Assembly (NCBI RefSeq): GCF_000364605.1
Contig: NZ_KB822577.1
Coordinates: 62,001 to 126,000, forward strand
Origin: Nocardioides sp. Iso805N
GTDB lineage: Bacteria > Actinomycetota > Actinomycetes > Propionibacteriales > Nocardioidaceae
Length of the DNA stretch: 64,000 nucleotides
Direction: 5' to 3'
This document shows, piece after piece, positions 41,067 to 49,980 of this stretch. How positions within the stretch are numbered: the stretch's first letter is position 1; each line of letters opens with the position of its first letter. The notes below the pieces were generated by a model. It had not been told where the DNA came from and searched no databases. It saw nothing but the letters and a program-made list of their open reading frames with translations. The position numbers and the translations under genes are program-made.

Positions 41067-41972
41067 TCAGCGACCGGCGGCCGCCGCATAGGCGCCACCG
41101 GCGATGTCCTCGAGCAGCGTCGGGCCGGTCGGCTCCCAGCCGAGCAGCTCACGGGTGCGGGCGCTGGAGGCGTGGACGTCGTGGCCGAAGAAGCGTGCCA
41201 GCCAGGTGAAGCGGGCCTCGGCTTCCGCGGGCGGCACCGACACCGTCGGTACGCCGAGGTAGGCGCCGATGGCGGCTGCGATGTCACGGGTCGGCACGCC
41301 CTCCTCACCGACCGCGTGCACCCGTGAGCCTGCCGGTGCCTTCTCCAGGGCGAGCCGGACGAGGCGGGCCGCGTCGGCGCGGTGGACGGCCGCCCAGCGG
41401 TGGCTGCCGTCGCCGATGTACCCAGCATCGCCGTGCTCCTGGGCGATCTGCACCAGGCGGGCGGTGAAGCCGTGGTCTCCGGTGCCGTGCACGGTGGGGG
41501 CGAAGCGGAGCGCGACCGAGCGCACCCCGCGCTCGGCGTACTCCAGGGCGAGGTTCTCGCTGCCGCCGCGCAGCGATTCGGGTCCGTGGAAGGGGGAGGC
41601 GTCGTCCTCGGTCAGCGCGCGGCCGAGGTCGGCGCCGGCCAGGCCGGAGGCGAGCAGGAACGGCCGGTCGCTGCCGGCCAGCACGTCGAGCATGCCCTCC
41701 ACCGCTGCCCGCTCGCTGCGCCCGGCGGCCGCGTAGTCGGTGAAGTCGTGCTTGAAGGCCAGGTGGATGACCGCGTCGGCGGCCTTGGCGCCCGCGATCA
41801 GTGAGTCGACGTCGTCGAGGCTGCCGCGGTGGACCTCGGCGCCCTTGGCCTCCAGAGCCGCTGCCGACTCCTCCGATCGGGCGAGCCCGAGGACCTGGTG
41901 GTCGTAGGCGAGGAGCTCGTCGGTGACGGCCGAGCCGATCCAGCCGGAGGCTCCGGTGATGAACACGCGCAT
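41067..41972 (-). CDS. NAD(P)-dependent epimerase/reductase-like SDR
   Basis: This 301-residue extended-SDR protein has N-terminal FITGASGWIGSAV and a central catalytic region that lacks a clear YxxxK at the expected place, as in atypical SDRs of the YwnB/reductase type. It resembles actinobacterial SDRs paired with TetR repressors. It is divergent from the TetR gene at 42054 across 81 bp with two strong operator palindromes, so repression by that protein is likely. The substrate is unknown; detoxification of a carbonyl compound is a guess. Confidence 0.88.
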   Translation of the reverse strand: MRVFITGASGWIGSAVTDELLAYDHQVLGLARSEESAAALEAKGAEVHRGSLDDVDSLIAGAKAADAVIHLAFKHDFTDYAAAGRSERAAVEGMLDVLAGSDRPFLLASGLAGADLGRALTEDDASPFHGPESLRGGSENLALEYAERGVRSVALRFAPTVHGTGDHGFTARLVQIAQEHGDAGYIGDGSHRWAAVHRADAARLVRLALEKAPAGSRVHAVGEEGVPTRDIAAAIGAYLGVPTVSVPPAEAEARFTWLARFFGHDVHASSARTRELLGWEPTGPTLLEDIAGGAYAAAAGR

Positions 41973-41987
41973 GGTGATCTCCCATCA

Positions 41988-42036
41988 ATGTCAGTTACTG
42001 ACATCGACGGTAGCACGCGATGTCAGAGGCTGTCAT
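41988..42036. promoter_or_regulatory. Two TetR operator-like palindromes
   Basis: ATGTCAGTTACTGACAT (41988-42004) is a perfect 7-3-7 palindrome, and ATGTCAGAGGCTGTCAT (42020-42036) is the same with one mismatch. Their starts are 32 bp apart, three helical turns. They lie in the divergent SDR/TetR promoter and are the probable TetR binding sites. Confidence 0.8.
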
Positions 42037-42053
42037 CACCTACACTTCTCCGC

Positions 42054-42611
42054 ATGGGACGCTGGGAGCCGGACGCGCGCGGGCGGATGCTCGGCGCCGC
42101 GATGGAGCTCTTCACTGAGCGCGGCTACGAGCAGACCACCGCGGGCGACATCGCCGAGCGCGCCGGCGTCACCGAGCGCACCTTCTTCCGGCACTTCAGC
42201 GACAAGCGCGAGGTGCTCTTCGCCGGCACCGAGGTGATGCAGCAGGCGGTCGCCGACGCGATCGCCGGCGCCGCTGCCGAGGCGACCCCGCTCGACGCCG
42301 CGCTGGCCGGGATGCGCGCCTTCGGCGAGGTGCTGGAGGAGCGCCGCGAGCACGCCGTACGCCGCTCGCGGATCGTGGCTGCGAACCCGGCCCTGCAGGA
42401 GCGCGAGCTGCTCAAGCTGGCCGCGATGACCGACCTCGCCGCGGACGGTCTGCGGGCCCGCGGCGTCGACGACCTGGTCGCGAGCCTGGCCGCCCAGAGT
42501 GCCGTCGCGGCGTTCCACGTCGCCTTCGCGCGCTGGCTCGCCGACGAGGCGGCGCGGCCGTTCGGGGAGATCCTCGACGAGGCCGACGCGGCGCTGCGCG
42601 CCCTGCGCTGA
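42054..42611 (+). CDS. TetR-family repressor
   Basis: This 185-residue regulator has an N-terminal HTH at about 8-55 (TAGDIAERAGVTERTFFRHF) and an all-helical ligand-binding domain. The helix-turn-helix matches the TetR pattern GVTERTFFRHFSDK. It is divergent from the SDR at 41067 and should bind the two palindromes between them, repressing both genes until a small ligand binds. ATG 42054 lies at the usual distance before the HTH. Confidence 0.93.
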   Translation: MGRWEPDARGRMLGAAMELFTERGYEQTTAGDIAERAGVTERTFFRHFSDKREVLFAGTEVMQQAVADAIAGAAAEATPLDAALAGMRAFGEVLEERREHAVRRSRIVAANPALQERELLKLAAMTDLAADGLRARGVDDLVASLAAQSAVAAFHVAFARWLADEAARPFGEILDEADAALRALR

Positions 42612-42659
42612 CGCCCGCGTGGCCCCCGCGTGGCCCCCGCCGCCCCCTGCCGACCGGGC

Positions 42660-42749
42660 GAAACATTTGTTCTTGATTCGTTTCAACGTCCGTAACACGT
42701 GCCAGCGCTGAGGCGTCTCACGTGGCGACGGCCCCGAAACATTCGCTTC
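42660..42749. promoter_or_regulatory. Duplicated GAAACATT element upstream of the amidase
   Basis: GAAACATTTGTTC (42660-42672) and GAAACATTCGCTTC (42736-42749) are similar elements 76 bp apart. A TTGACG (42755-42760) -35-like hexamer follows. They may bind a regulator of the secreted amidase. Confidence 0.4.
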
Positions 42750-42794
42750 GTAACTTGACGGTCCGTCTCGGAACAGCCGTCAAGAAAGCAGAGC

Positions 42795-45440
42795 ATGACC
42801 ACTTCCAAGAGTCGTCTCCTCAGCGCATCGCTCGCGCTGGCGATCGGCGCGGCTGGCCTGACCGTGGCCGCCACCGCCTCCCCGTCCTCTGCCGCCGATG
42901 CTGTCGCTCCGGCCGGTGCGTCCGACAGCGGGGCCTACCTGGCGCCGTTCTACACCAAGGGCGACCTCACCGGCGACAAGCAGATCACCGCCGCTGACCT
43001 CGACCGCGCCCGCGCCGCCCTCGGCAAGACCTCCGGCGACGCCGGCTGGTCGGCGGTCGCCGCGGCCGACCTCGACGGCGACGGCACCATCACGATCGCC
43101 GACCTGGCCCGGCTGGCCCAGAAGGTGATCTACGACGACGGCTCCTTCGACCTGATCGAGGCCAGCGCCCTGGACATGCAGAAGGCGATGAACGCCGGCG
43201 TCATCACCTCGGTCGAGCTGACCCAGGACTACCTGGACCGGATCACCGCCTACAACAGCAACACCGTTGACCCGGCCGGCACCGGTCGTCCGCTGAACGC
43301 GATCATTACGACCGATGCCGAGGATGCGCTCGCCGCAGCGGCCGCCAGCGACGCGGCTCGGGCGAAGAACGGTCACGGCAGCGGCATGCTCGACGGCATC
43401 CCGATCCTGCTCAAGGACAACTACGACACCAAGGACATGCCGACCTCGGCGGGCTGCAGCTGCTGGGAGGACAACCAGACGGCAACCGACGCCACCATGG
43501 TGACGGGCCTGCGCGACAAGGGCGCGATCATCCTCGGCAAGGCCAGCATGGACGAGTTCGCCTACGGCTTCGTCTCCCAGTACAGCACCGGCTCGCCGGT
43601 GGGCAGCAGCAAGTACGTCGCCAGCCCCTACAACACCGCCCAGTCCGCAGGCGGCTCCAGCGGTGGCACCGGCGCCTCGATCTCGGCCAACCTGGGCGCG
43701 ATCGGCTTCGGCACCGACACCGGCGGCTCGATCCGCGTCCCGTCCAGCTACAACCAGCTGGTCGGCCTGCGGCCCACGGTCGGACTGACCAGCCGCGACG
43801 GCATCGTTCCACTTGCGTTGACCCAGGACACCGGCGGACCGATCGCCCGCTCGGTCTCCGACGTCGCGGTCGCCCTCGACGCGGTCGTCGGCAGCGACGA
43901 CGCCGACGCGGCCACGGCCGACGCCGACAGCCACCTGCCCGACTCGTACACCTCCTACCTCGACCCGACAGCCCTGCAGGGCAAGCACTTCGCCTACTTC
44001 ACCACGATGGTGCCGTCGGCCACCGGCTCGGCATCGCAGGCCGCGGCGTACGCGATCTTCATGGCTGCGGTGGCCAAGCTCCAGGCTCAGGGTGCGACGG
44101 TCGACGCGATCGACCCATCGACGCTGGCGGCCGACCCGACCAGCGGTGTCACCGTCGCCCAGATCCTCGGCGAGGGCAGCGGTAGCACCAACGAGTTCAA
44201 GTCCAACATCGCGGCGTACGTCGCCAACCACCTCGACCCGACGGTCGCCGACCGGACCCTGGCGCAGATCGTGGCCTCCGGTCAGTTCGTCCCGTCCTAC
44301 AAGAACACCTACACCTCGCGCGACGCCGTCACGACCGACACCTACAACACCTGGATGTCGACCCACGGCACGCTGATCAGCAACGGCTCGGCGTACCTCA
44401 CCAGCCTGATGAACACTGACGACATCGATGCGGTCATCTACCCGACGACCACGACGTACGGCACCTTCGGCTCGAACCTGCGCCTGAGCCCGAACACCGG
44501 CATGCCGGCCATCACCGTGCCGGCCGGCCAGGACACCCCCGCCGACGTCACCGCCGGTGCTCCCGCCAACGCGAACGTCAACCTGGAGTTCCTCGGCCGT
44601 GACTACGACGAGGGCGACCTGATCTCCTATGGGTACTCATTCGAGCAGGCCACGAAGGCCCGTACGACGCCGGCGCTCTACCCGGCGCTCGCGGGCGAGA
44701 CCTACGCCGGCCCCGGCGTGGACAAGGACGCACCTGGCAACGGCGCGGTGACCGTGGGCAGCACCGCGAAGACGGTCAAGCCCGGAGCGACCTTCTCGGT
44801 GACTGTCGAGCAGTCGGCTGACGACCTCTACGCCTACGACCTTTCGCTCGGGTTCGATCCGAGGGCGGCCAAGCTCGTCTCCAGCAGCACGGCAGGAGGG
44901 ACGACCGGCTCCGACGTCGTCACGACCGGGTCTGGCGCGGTCCGGGTGGTTCACACCAAGCTCGGGTCCTCACCAGCGGCGGAGGGCACGACCAAGCTCG
45001 TCACGCTCACCTTCAAGGCACTGAAGCCCGGCCCCGCGGCCGTTGCGGTCACACGGCTGGTCACGGTGGACGCTGCTGGCGACGCGAAGACCGTGGTGTC
45101 GCCGGGTCGCACGTCGATCGGCATCTCGGCCTACTCCACGACCACCTCGGCCATGCTGGCCAAGCACGTGGTGAAGGCAGGCAAGACCGTCCGGCTGAGT
45201 GTGTCCGTCGCAGCTGCGCCGGGCGTCGTCCCGACGGGCTCGGTCAAGGTCACGGTCGGGGGCAAGGCCCACACTGCGACCCTCGTCGGCGGGCGCGCGG
45301 TGCTCAGGATCAAGGCCCCGAAGCTCGCCAAGCGGGTGAAGAAGGCCAAGACCAAGAAGGTGACGGTCCTCTACCTGCCGAAGGGTGACTTCATCGGGTC
45401 CTCCGCGACCGTCTCGATGAAGGTCAGGCCGAAGCACTGA
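42795..45440 (+). CDS. Secreted amidase-signature enzyme with dockerin-like and cohesin-like regions
   Basis: The 881-residue protein has a Sec signal, then a dockerin-like region at about 50-115 with two EF-hand-like loops (GDLTGDKQITAADL and DLDGDGTITIADL), then an amidase-signature domain with catalytic Lys207, Ser288 and Ser312 (LLKDN, AGGSSGG, DTGGSIR). The C-terminal part has a cohesin-like beta-sandwich at about 650-775 (DDLYAYDLSLGFDP) and a basic Ig-like tail. Dockerin and cohesin partners on one chain could allow self-assembly. Amidases of this class hydrolyse amides or transfer acyl groups; the target here is unknown. It has no partner operon gene. Confidence 0.88.
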   Translation: MTTSKSRLLSASLALAIGAAGLTVAATASPSSAADAVAPAGASDSGAYLAPFYTKGDLTGDKQITAADLDRARAALGKTSGDAGWSAVAAADLDGDGTITIADLARLAQKVIYDDGSFDLIEASALDMQKAMNAGVITSVELTQDYLDRITAYNSNTVDPAGTGRPLNAIITTDAEDALAAAAASDAARAKNGHGSGMLDGIPILLKDNYDTKDMPTSAGCSCWEDNQTATDATMVTGLRDKGAIILGKASMDEFAYGFVSQYSTGSPVGSSKYVASPYNTAQSAGGSSGGTGASISANLGAIGFGTDTGGSIRVPSSYNQLVGLRPTVGLTSRDGIVPLALTQDTGGPIARSVSDVAVALDAVVGSDDADAATADADSHLPDSYTSYLDPTALQGKHFAYFTTMVPSATGSASQAAAYAIFMAAVAKLQAQGATVDAIDPSTLAADPTSGVTVAQILGEGSGSTNEFKSNIAAYVANHLDPTVADRTLAQIVASGQFVPSYKNTYTSRDAVTTDTYNTWMSTHGTLISNGSAYLTSLMNTDDIDAVIYPTTTTYGTFGSNLRLSPNTGMPAITVPAGQDTPADVTAGAPANANVNLEFLGRDYDEGDLISYGYSFEQATKARTTPALYPALAGETYAGPGVDKDAPGNGAVTVGSTAKTVKPGATFSVTVEQSADDLYAYDLSLGFDPRAAKLVSSSTAGGTTGSDVVTTGSGAVRVVHTKLGSSPAAEGTTKLVTLTFKALKPGPAAVAVTRLVTVDAAGDAKTVVSPGRTSIGISAYSTTTSAMLAKHVVKAGKTVRLSVSVAAAPGVVPTGSVKVTVGGKAHTATLVGGRAVLRIKAPKLAKRVKKAKTKKVTVLYLPKGDFIGSSATVSMKVRPKH

Positions 45441-45452
45441 TCATCTGACGCC

Positions 45453-45491
45453 ACCTGTGGCCCGCCGAGAGTCCGGCGGGCCACAGGTTTT
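45453..45491 (+). terminator. Intrinsic terminator after the amidase
   Basis: ACCTGTGGCCCGCCG (45453-45467) pairs perfectly with 45474-45488 around loop AGAGTC and is followed by a TTTT run (45488-45491). This is the clearest Rho-independent terminator in the window. Confidence 0.85.
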
Positions 45492-45540
45492 GCGGCGGCG
45501 GGCATCTCGCTGCCGTGGAAAGTGATGTGGGCAACCCTGT

Positions 45541-45556
45541 GTTACGCACCAGTAAC
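45541..45556. promoter_or_regulatory. GTTAC-N6-GTAAC palindrome upstream of the acyl-CoA dehydrogenase
   Basis: GTTAC (45541-45545), six bases, then GTAAC (45552-45556). It ends 20 bp before the ATG, overlapping the expected promoter. It may bind a TetR-type fatty-acid or lipid regulator; none is encoded nearby. Confidence 0.5.
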
Positions 45557-45576
45557 TTGCCCCGTATTCTGGTGGG

Positions 45577-46716
45577 ATGAAGCGCGAGATCTACACCGAG
45601 GACCACGAGGACTTCCGCGCCGCTGTGCGGACCTGGCTGGAGCGGGATGTCATCCCCAACGGCGAGAAGTACGTCCTGGACAAGGCCCTGCCCCGTGAGT
45701 TCTGGCTCAAGGCCGGCGAGAACGGCTTCCTCGGCCTCTCGCTGGACGAGGAGTACGGCGGCGCGGGCGACTTCCGCTTCAACGCCGTGCTCGAGGAGGA
45801 GCTGGCCAAGGTCGGTGCGGCGTACCCGACGTGTGTGGGCATCCACGTCGACATCACCGCGCCGTACATCAACGAGCTCGGCACCCCGGAACAGAAGCAG
45901 CGCTGGCTGCCCGGCGTCGCGTCCGGCGAGATCCTGCTGGCGATCGGCATGACCGAGCCCGGCGGCGGCTCGGACCTGGCCGCGCTGAAGACCACCGCCG
46001 TCCGTGATGGCGAGGAGTGGGTGATCAACGGCTCCAAGACGTTCATCACCAACGGCTACTCCGCGGACCTGGTGATCGTGGCCGCGCGCACCGACCCCGA
46101 GAAGGGCGCCAAGGGCATCACGCTCTTCGCCGTGGAGGCGACCAAGGAGGGCTTCAGCCGCGGTCGCAAGCTCGACAAGGTCGGCATGGAGGAGTCCGAC
46201 ACCGCCGAGCTGTTCTTCGAGAACGTGCGGGTCACCGACGCCGAGATCATCGGGGAGCTCAACATGGGCTTCATCCACATGATGCAGAAGCTCGCCCAGG
46301 AGCGGCTCTCCTGCTCGATCGCGAACGTCGCGCACGCCAAGCAGATCCTCATCGAGACGCTGGCCTACGCCAAGGAGCGGCACGCGTTCGGTCAGGCGAT
46401 CGGCAACTTCCAGCACAACAAGTTCCTGCTCGCCGAGCTGTTCACCCAGATCGAGGTCGCCGAGGCGTACGTCGACAAGTGCGTCGCCGCGCACGCCAAG
46501 GGCGAGCTGAGTGCGGTGGAGGCGTCCAAGGCCAAGTACTGGTCCTCGCAGGCCCAGTCCGAGATCCTCGACCACTGCGTCCAGCTCCACGGCGGCTACG
46601 GCTTCATGAACGAGTACCGCGTGGCCCGCGCCTGGCGCGATGCCCGGGTCACGAAGATCTGGGCCGGCTCGAACGAGATCATGAAGGAGATCATCGGCCG
46701 CGATCTCGGTCTCTGA
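45577..46716 (+). CDS. Acyl-CoA dehydrogenase, long-chain/isovaleryl-type
   Basis: The 379-residue flavoprotein has the ACAD fold: MTEPGGGSDLAALKT (FAD/substrate loop), the LHGGYGFMNEYRV dimer region and a C-terminal GSNEIMKEIIGR. The usual MCAD-type Glu in YEGT is Ala here (IWAGSNEI); the likely catalytic base is Glu260 on helix G (LIETLAYAKERHAFG), as in long-chain and isovaleryl enzymes. It would oxidise an acyl-CoA to the enoyl-CoA. It starts with ATG at 45577 with a palindromic operator directly upstream and is followed by a hairpin. Confidence 0.93.
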   Translation: MKREIYTEDHEDFRAAVRTWLERDVIPNGEKYVLDKALPREFWLKAGENGFLGLSLDEEYGGAGDFRFNAVLEEELAKVGAAYPTCVGIHVDITAPYINELGTPEQKQRWLPGVASGEILLAIGMTEPGGGSDLAALKTTAVRDGEEWVINGSKTFITNGYSADLVIVAARTDPEKGAKGITLFAVEATKEGFSRGRKLDKVGMEESDTAELFFENVRVTDAEIIGELNMGFIHMMQKLAQERLSCSIANVAHAKQILIETLAYAKERHAFGQAIGNFQHNKFLLAELFTQIEVAEAYVDKCVAAHAKGELSAVEASKAKYWSSQAQSEILDHCVQLHGGYGFMNEYRVARAWRDARVTKIWAGSNEIMKEIIGRDLGL

Positions 46717-46732
46717 TCGTCCTGAGCTTCGC

Positions 46733-46768
46733 CAGCGCCCTGGCCCGCGGTTGCGGGTCGGGGCGCTG
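46733..46768 (+). terminator. Terminator-like hairpin after the acyl-CoA dehydrogenase
   Basis: CAGCGCCC (46733-46740) pairs with GGGCGCTG (46761-46768), with inner CCCGC/GCGGG pairs and two wobble pairs. No T-run follows. It lies 16 bp after the stop codon. Confidence 0.6.
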
Positions 46769-46861
46769 TCGTCGTACGGGGCGCGCGGCCCCACCGTCGG
46801 CCTGCTGAGCACAGCCTGGCCTTCGTTGCGACACGTTGTCCCCACACGGGACGATAGGGGC

Positions 46862-47575
46862 ATGGTGGACTTGGCGAACGTGCGGCATGAGCACTCCGGA
46901 TCCGAGGGCCTGAGCAACAGGCTCAACTGGCTCCGGGCGGGCGTCCTGGGGGCCAACGACGGCATCGTGTCGGTGGCGGGCATCGTGATGGGCGTAGCCG
47001 CCGCCAGCGACGAGCGCAGCCCGATCCTGATCGCTGGCATCGCGGCCCTGGTGGCGGGGGCCTTGTCGATGGCGGCGGGCGAGTACGTCTCGGTCTCCAC
47101 CCAGCGCGACGCCGAGCTGGCGCTGGTCGAGGCGGAGCGGCGCGACCTCAAGCGCATGCCCGAGGAGGAGCTGCAGGACCTGACCCAGATGCTCCAGGAC
47201 CGCGGCATGACCCCGGAGACGGCGGAGGCGGCGGCCCAGGAGCTGACCGAGTGGAACGCGCTGCGGGTGCACTCCTACCTCGAGTTCGGCATCGACCTCG
47301 ACGACGTCACCAACCCGTGGTCGGCGGCGTTCGCATCGATGGTCGCCTTCACCACGGGCGCCCTGCTGCCGATGCTCACCATCCTGCTGCCCTCGCCGGA
47401 GCGGTTCTACGTCACCGTCGGCGCCGTCCTCATCGCGCTCGCTCTCACCGGCTTCACCAGTGCCAAGCTCGGCTTCGCCAACACCCGCCGCGCGATGATC
47501 CGCAACGTCCTCGGCGGTGCGTTCGCGATGGGCGTCACCTATCTCATCGGGAGCCTGCTGGGCACCCAGGTGTGA
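46862..47575 (+). CDS. VIT1/CCC1-family metal transporter
   Basis: This 237-residue membrane protein belongs to the VIT1/CCC1 family, which moves Fe(II) or Mn(II). It has five hydrophobic segments, the conserved LGANDGIVSVAGIVMGVAAA start, GEYVSVSTQRD with metal-site residues and an inserted cytoplasmic helical region near 95-140. It is probably a plasma-membrane metal exporter or homeostasis protein. ATG 46862 is the family-consistent start. The following ThpR gene begins 2 bp after its stop. Confidence 0.92.
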   Translation: MVDLANVRHEHSGSEGLSNRLNWLRAGVLGANDGIVSVAGIVMGVAAASDERSPILIAGIAALVAGALSMAAGEYVSVSTQRDAELALVEAERRDLKRMPEEELQDLTQMLQDRGMTPETAEAAAQELTEWNALRVHSYLEFGIDLDDVTNPWSAAFASMVAFTTGALLPMLTILLPSPERFYVTVGAVLIALALTGFTSAKLGFANTRRAMIRNVLGGAFAMGVTYLIGSLLGTQV

Positions 47576-47577
47576 CG

Positions 47578-48150
47578 ATGCGCCTGTTCGTAGCGCTGAT
47601 CCCGCCGGAGGAGGCGGTCGAGGACCTGGACGCCTTCTTGGACGTACGCCGCGCAGCCGCTCCCTTCCGCTGGGTGCAGCGCGACCAGCTCCACCTGACC
47701 CTGGCCTTCCTGGCCGATGTGGAGCCGTGGCGGCTCGATGACCTGCTCGAGCGCTTGGCCCGGGCCGCCGCTCGGCGTACCCCGTTCGAGGCGGCGATCG
47801 CCGGCGGAGGTGCCTTCCCGAACGCCGGCCGCGCGAAGGTGATCTGGGCGGGCCTGTCGACGGCATCGGAGGACGGCGCCACCGAGCTGGGCAGGCTGGC
47901 CACCGGCGCCCGGGCGGCCGCGGCCCGCAGCGGGATCGAGGTCGACGGAGGACGCTTCCGGCCGCATGTGACGCTGGCGCGACTGGGTGTGCCCGGCGAG
48001 GTCAGCAACTGGGTGCGTCTGCTGGACGCCTATCGGGGGCCGACCTGGACGGCCTCACAGATCTCGCTGGTGGCCTCGCACCTCGGCGAGGGCACGCGCG
48101 GGCGGCCTCGGTACGAGGTGCTTGCGGAGCTGCCGCTGGGGAAGGCGTGA
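47578..48150 (+). CDS. thpR: RNA 2',3'-cyclic phosphodiesterase
   Basis: The 190-residue protein has the 2H phosphodiesterase signature twice: HLT (His39, Thr41 in LHLTL) and HVT (His130, Thr132 in PHVTL). It matches bacterial ThpR/LigT enzymes that hydrolyse 2',3'-cyclic phosphate on RNA ends. It is cytoplasmic. ATG 47578 is preferred; GTG 47572, overlapping the VIT1 stop, is possible. It is convergent with upp, 4 bp away. Confidence 0.93.
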   Translation: MRLFVALIPPEEAVEDLDAFLDVRRAAAPFRWVQRDQLHLTLAFLADVEPWRLDDLLERLARAAARRTPFEAAIAGGGAFPNAGRAKVIWAGLSTASEDGATELGRLATGARAAAARSGIEVDGGRFRPHVTLARLGVPGEVSNWVRLLDAYRGPTWTASQISLVASHLGEGTRGRPRYEVLAELPLGKA

Positions 48151-48154
48151 CGGC

Positions 48155-48802
48155 TCAGCCGGCCACGCCGTAGAGCCGGTCCCCGGCGTCACCCAGGCCG
48201 GGGACGATGTAGCCCTTCTCGTTGAGCCGCTCGTCCATCGCCGCCGTCACGACGTGGATCGGCACCTCGATGTGCGAGGTGGCCTCCTCGAGCTTCGCGA
48301 CGCCCTCGGGCGCGACGAGCAGGCAGATGCAGGTGATGTCGTCGGCGCCGCGCTGGACCAGGAAGTCGATGGCCGCCGCGAGCGTCCCGCCGGTGGCCAG
48401 CATCGGGTCCAGGACGTAGCACTGACGCCCGGACAGGTCCGCCGGCAGCCTTTCGGCGTACGTCGTGGCCTGCAGTGTCTCCTCGTTGCGCACCATGCCC
48501 AGGAAGCCGACCTCGGCGGTGGGGAGCAGGCGCATCATCCCGTCGAGCATGCCGAGACCCGCCCGCAGGATGGGTACGACGAGGGGCCGCGGGCTGGCAA
48601 GCTCCACGCCCTCGGTCGGGCTGACGGGCGTCTGGATGCTGACCGGGCAGACCCGGACCTCCCGGGTGGCCTCGTAGGCGAGCAGCGTGACCAGCTCGTC
48701 GGCCAGCGACCGGAACGTCGGGGAGTCGGTGCGCTGGTCGCGCAGGTGCGTGAGCTTGTGAGCGACGAGCGGGTGGTCCACCACGAGGGTCTGCATGGCC
48801 AT
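48155..48802 (-). CDS. upp: Uracil phosphoribosyltransferase
   Basis: The 215-residue protein is a full-length Upp: the N-terminal [26 protein letters not shown], the PRPP loop [13 protein letters not shown] and the C-terminal [12 protein letters not shown] uracil-binding segment are all present. It salvages uracil to UMP with PRPP. ATG 48802 is the usual start; ATG 48796 is in frame. It is divergent from the TadA-associated gene. Confidence 0.97.
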   Translation of the reverse strand: MAMQTLVVDHPLVAHKLTHLRDQRTDSPTFRSLADELVTLLAYEATREVRVCPVSIQTPVSPTEGVELASPRPLVVPILRAGLGMLDGMMRLLPTAEVGFLGMVRNEETLQATTYAERLPADLSGRQCYVLDPMLATGGTLAAAIDFLVQRGADDITCICLLVAPEGVAKLEEATSHIEVPIHVVTAAMDERLNEKGYIVPGLGDAGDRLYGVAG

Positions 48803-48911
48803 GGCCGCACCCTACGTGAATCGGGCCTGCGACGAGAGCCCGGGAAGAGAGGCCGGTGAACAGTGCCCAAAGGGGTTGGCCCCGGGTCCTCCCTCTGTCA
48901 CTCTGGATGTC

Positions 48912-49397
48912 ATGTCCGATCAGGTGGATGGCGTCGACTTCGCCCTCGCGGTCTATCGCGAAGAGGGTGTGTGGACCGCGCAGGAGCTTGCGCACGACGT
49001 CCTCGCCGACCTCGACACCCTGAGCCACGCGTTGCGGCGCTTCCCCGGTGACGGCGGCGCGCTCGGAGTGATCGGCATCGATGAGGACTTCTTCGTCATG
49101 GTCCGCGTCGCCGGGGCGACGACGCGCGTCCTGCTCTCCGACGTCACCGCCGCCGACGAGTGGGAGCTGGCCGGCTCGGCCGTCGACCATCTCGGCCTGC
49201 CGCTGCCGGAGGAGGACGACGACCAGGAGCCCGCCGGCGACCTCGCGATCCTGTCCGACATGGGGATGAGCGCGATGGACATGGGCATCCTGCTCGACGA
49301 CTTCGACCTCTACCCCGACGAGATGGTCTCCGAGATCGCCCGCAAGGTCGGTTTCGGCAAGATCTTCGACGACGCCGTCGGCCTGACCTCGGCGTGA
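48912..49397 (+). CDS. TadA-associated protein
   Basis: This 161-residue acidic protein matches the family found directly upstream of tadA in actinobacteria. Typical features are GVDFALAVYREEG at the start, an internal hydrophobic strand and an acidic central segment (PEEDDDQEP), then LYPDEMVSEIARKVGF. The function is unknown, but conserved coupling suggests a helper for tRNA deamination. Its TGA overlaps the GTG of tadA (GTGA). Confidence 0.9.
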   Translation: MSDQVDGVDFALAVYREEGVWTAQELAHDVLADLDTLSHALRRFPGDGGALGVIGIDEDFFVMVRVAGATTRVLLSDVTAADEWELAGSAVDHLGLPLPEEDDDQEPAGDLAILSDMGMSAMDMGILLDDFDLYPDEMVSEIARKVGFGKIFDDAVGLTSA

Positions 49398-49858
49398 GGC
49401 CGCTCGACCGCTGGGCGGCGCCGATGGCGACCGCCCTGGAGGAGGCGCGCGCTGCGCTGGCGACCGGCGACGTACCGATCGGGGCGGTCGTGCTCTCACC
49501 CGAGGGTGAGGTCATCGGCCGCGGTCGCAACGTCCGCGAGGCCGACGCCGACCCCACCGGCCACGCCGAGGTGGTGGCGCTGCGCGAGGCGGCGCGGACC
49601 CGGGGCGAGTGGCGGCTGGACGGCTGCTCGCTGGTGGTCACCCTCGAGCCCTGCACGATGTGCGCCGGCGCGCTCGTGCTGGCCCGGATCCGGACCCTCG
49701 TCTTCGGTGCGTACGACGACAAGGCCGGCGCGGTCGGCTCGCTCTGGGACGTCGTCCGCGACCGCCGCCTCAACCACCGTCCGGAGGTCGTCGCGGGCGT
49801 CTGCGCGGACGAGAGTGCCGCGATGCTGGCCGATTTCTTCGCCGGGCATCGGCTCTAG
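49394..49858 (+). CDS. tadA: tRNA-specific adenosine deaminase
   Basis: The 154-residue protein is a CDA-fold zinc deaminase that makes inosine at the wobble position of tRNA-Arg(ACG). The zinc-site residues are His57 and Glu59 (GHAEVV) and Cys87 and Cys90 (EPCTMC). Length is normal. The GTG start at 49394 overlaps the stop of the upstream partner gene by 4 bases. It is followed 13 bp later by tRNA-Ser. It is essential in most bacteria. Confidence 0.95.
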   Translation: MRPLDRWAAPMATALEEARAALATGDVPIGAVVLSPEGEVIGRGRNVREADADPTGHAEVVALREAARTRGEWRLDGCSLVVTLEPCTMCAGALVLARIRTLVFGAYDDKAGAVGSLWDVVRDRRLNHRPEVVAGVCADESAAMLADFFAGHRL

Positions 49859-49871
49859 TAACGTTCCTCCC

Positions 49872-49961
49872 GGTGGCGTGTCCGAGCGGCCGAAGGTGCA
49901 TCACTCGAAATGATGTGTGGGGTCAAACCCACCGTGGGTTCAAATCCCACCGCCACCGCCA
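49872..49961 (+). tRNA. tRNA-Ser (CGA)
   Basis: Acceptor GGTGGCG (49872-49878) pairs with CGCCACC (49951-49957), followed by discriminator G and encoded CCA. The anticodon stem CATCA/TGATG holds loop CTCGAAA with anticodon CGA, for codon UCG. A long variable arm and T-stem GTGGG/CCCAC are present, as expected for tRNA-Ser. Confidence 0.95.
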
Positions 49962-49980
49962 GCGATGTCGTGAGACATCC

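Noticed and set aside
49872..49961. tRNA-Ser as an integration site for an element
   Set aside because: No duplicate of the tRNA 3' end and no integrase were seen in the window.
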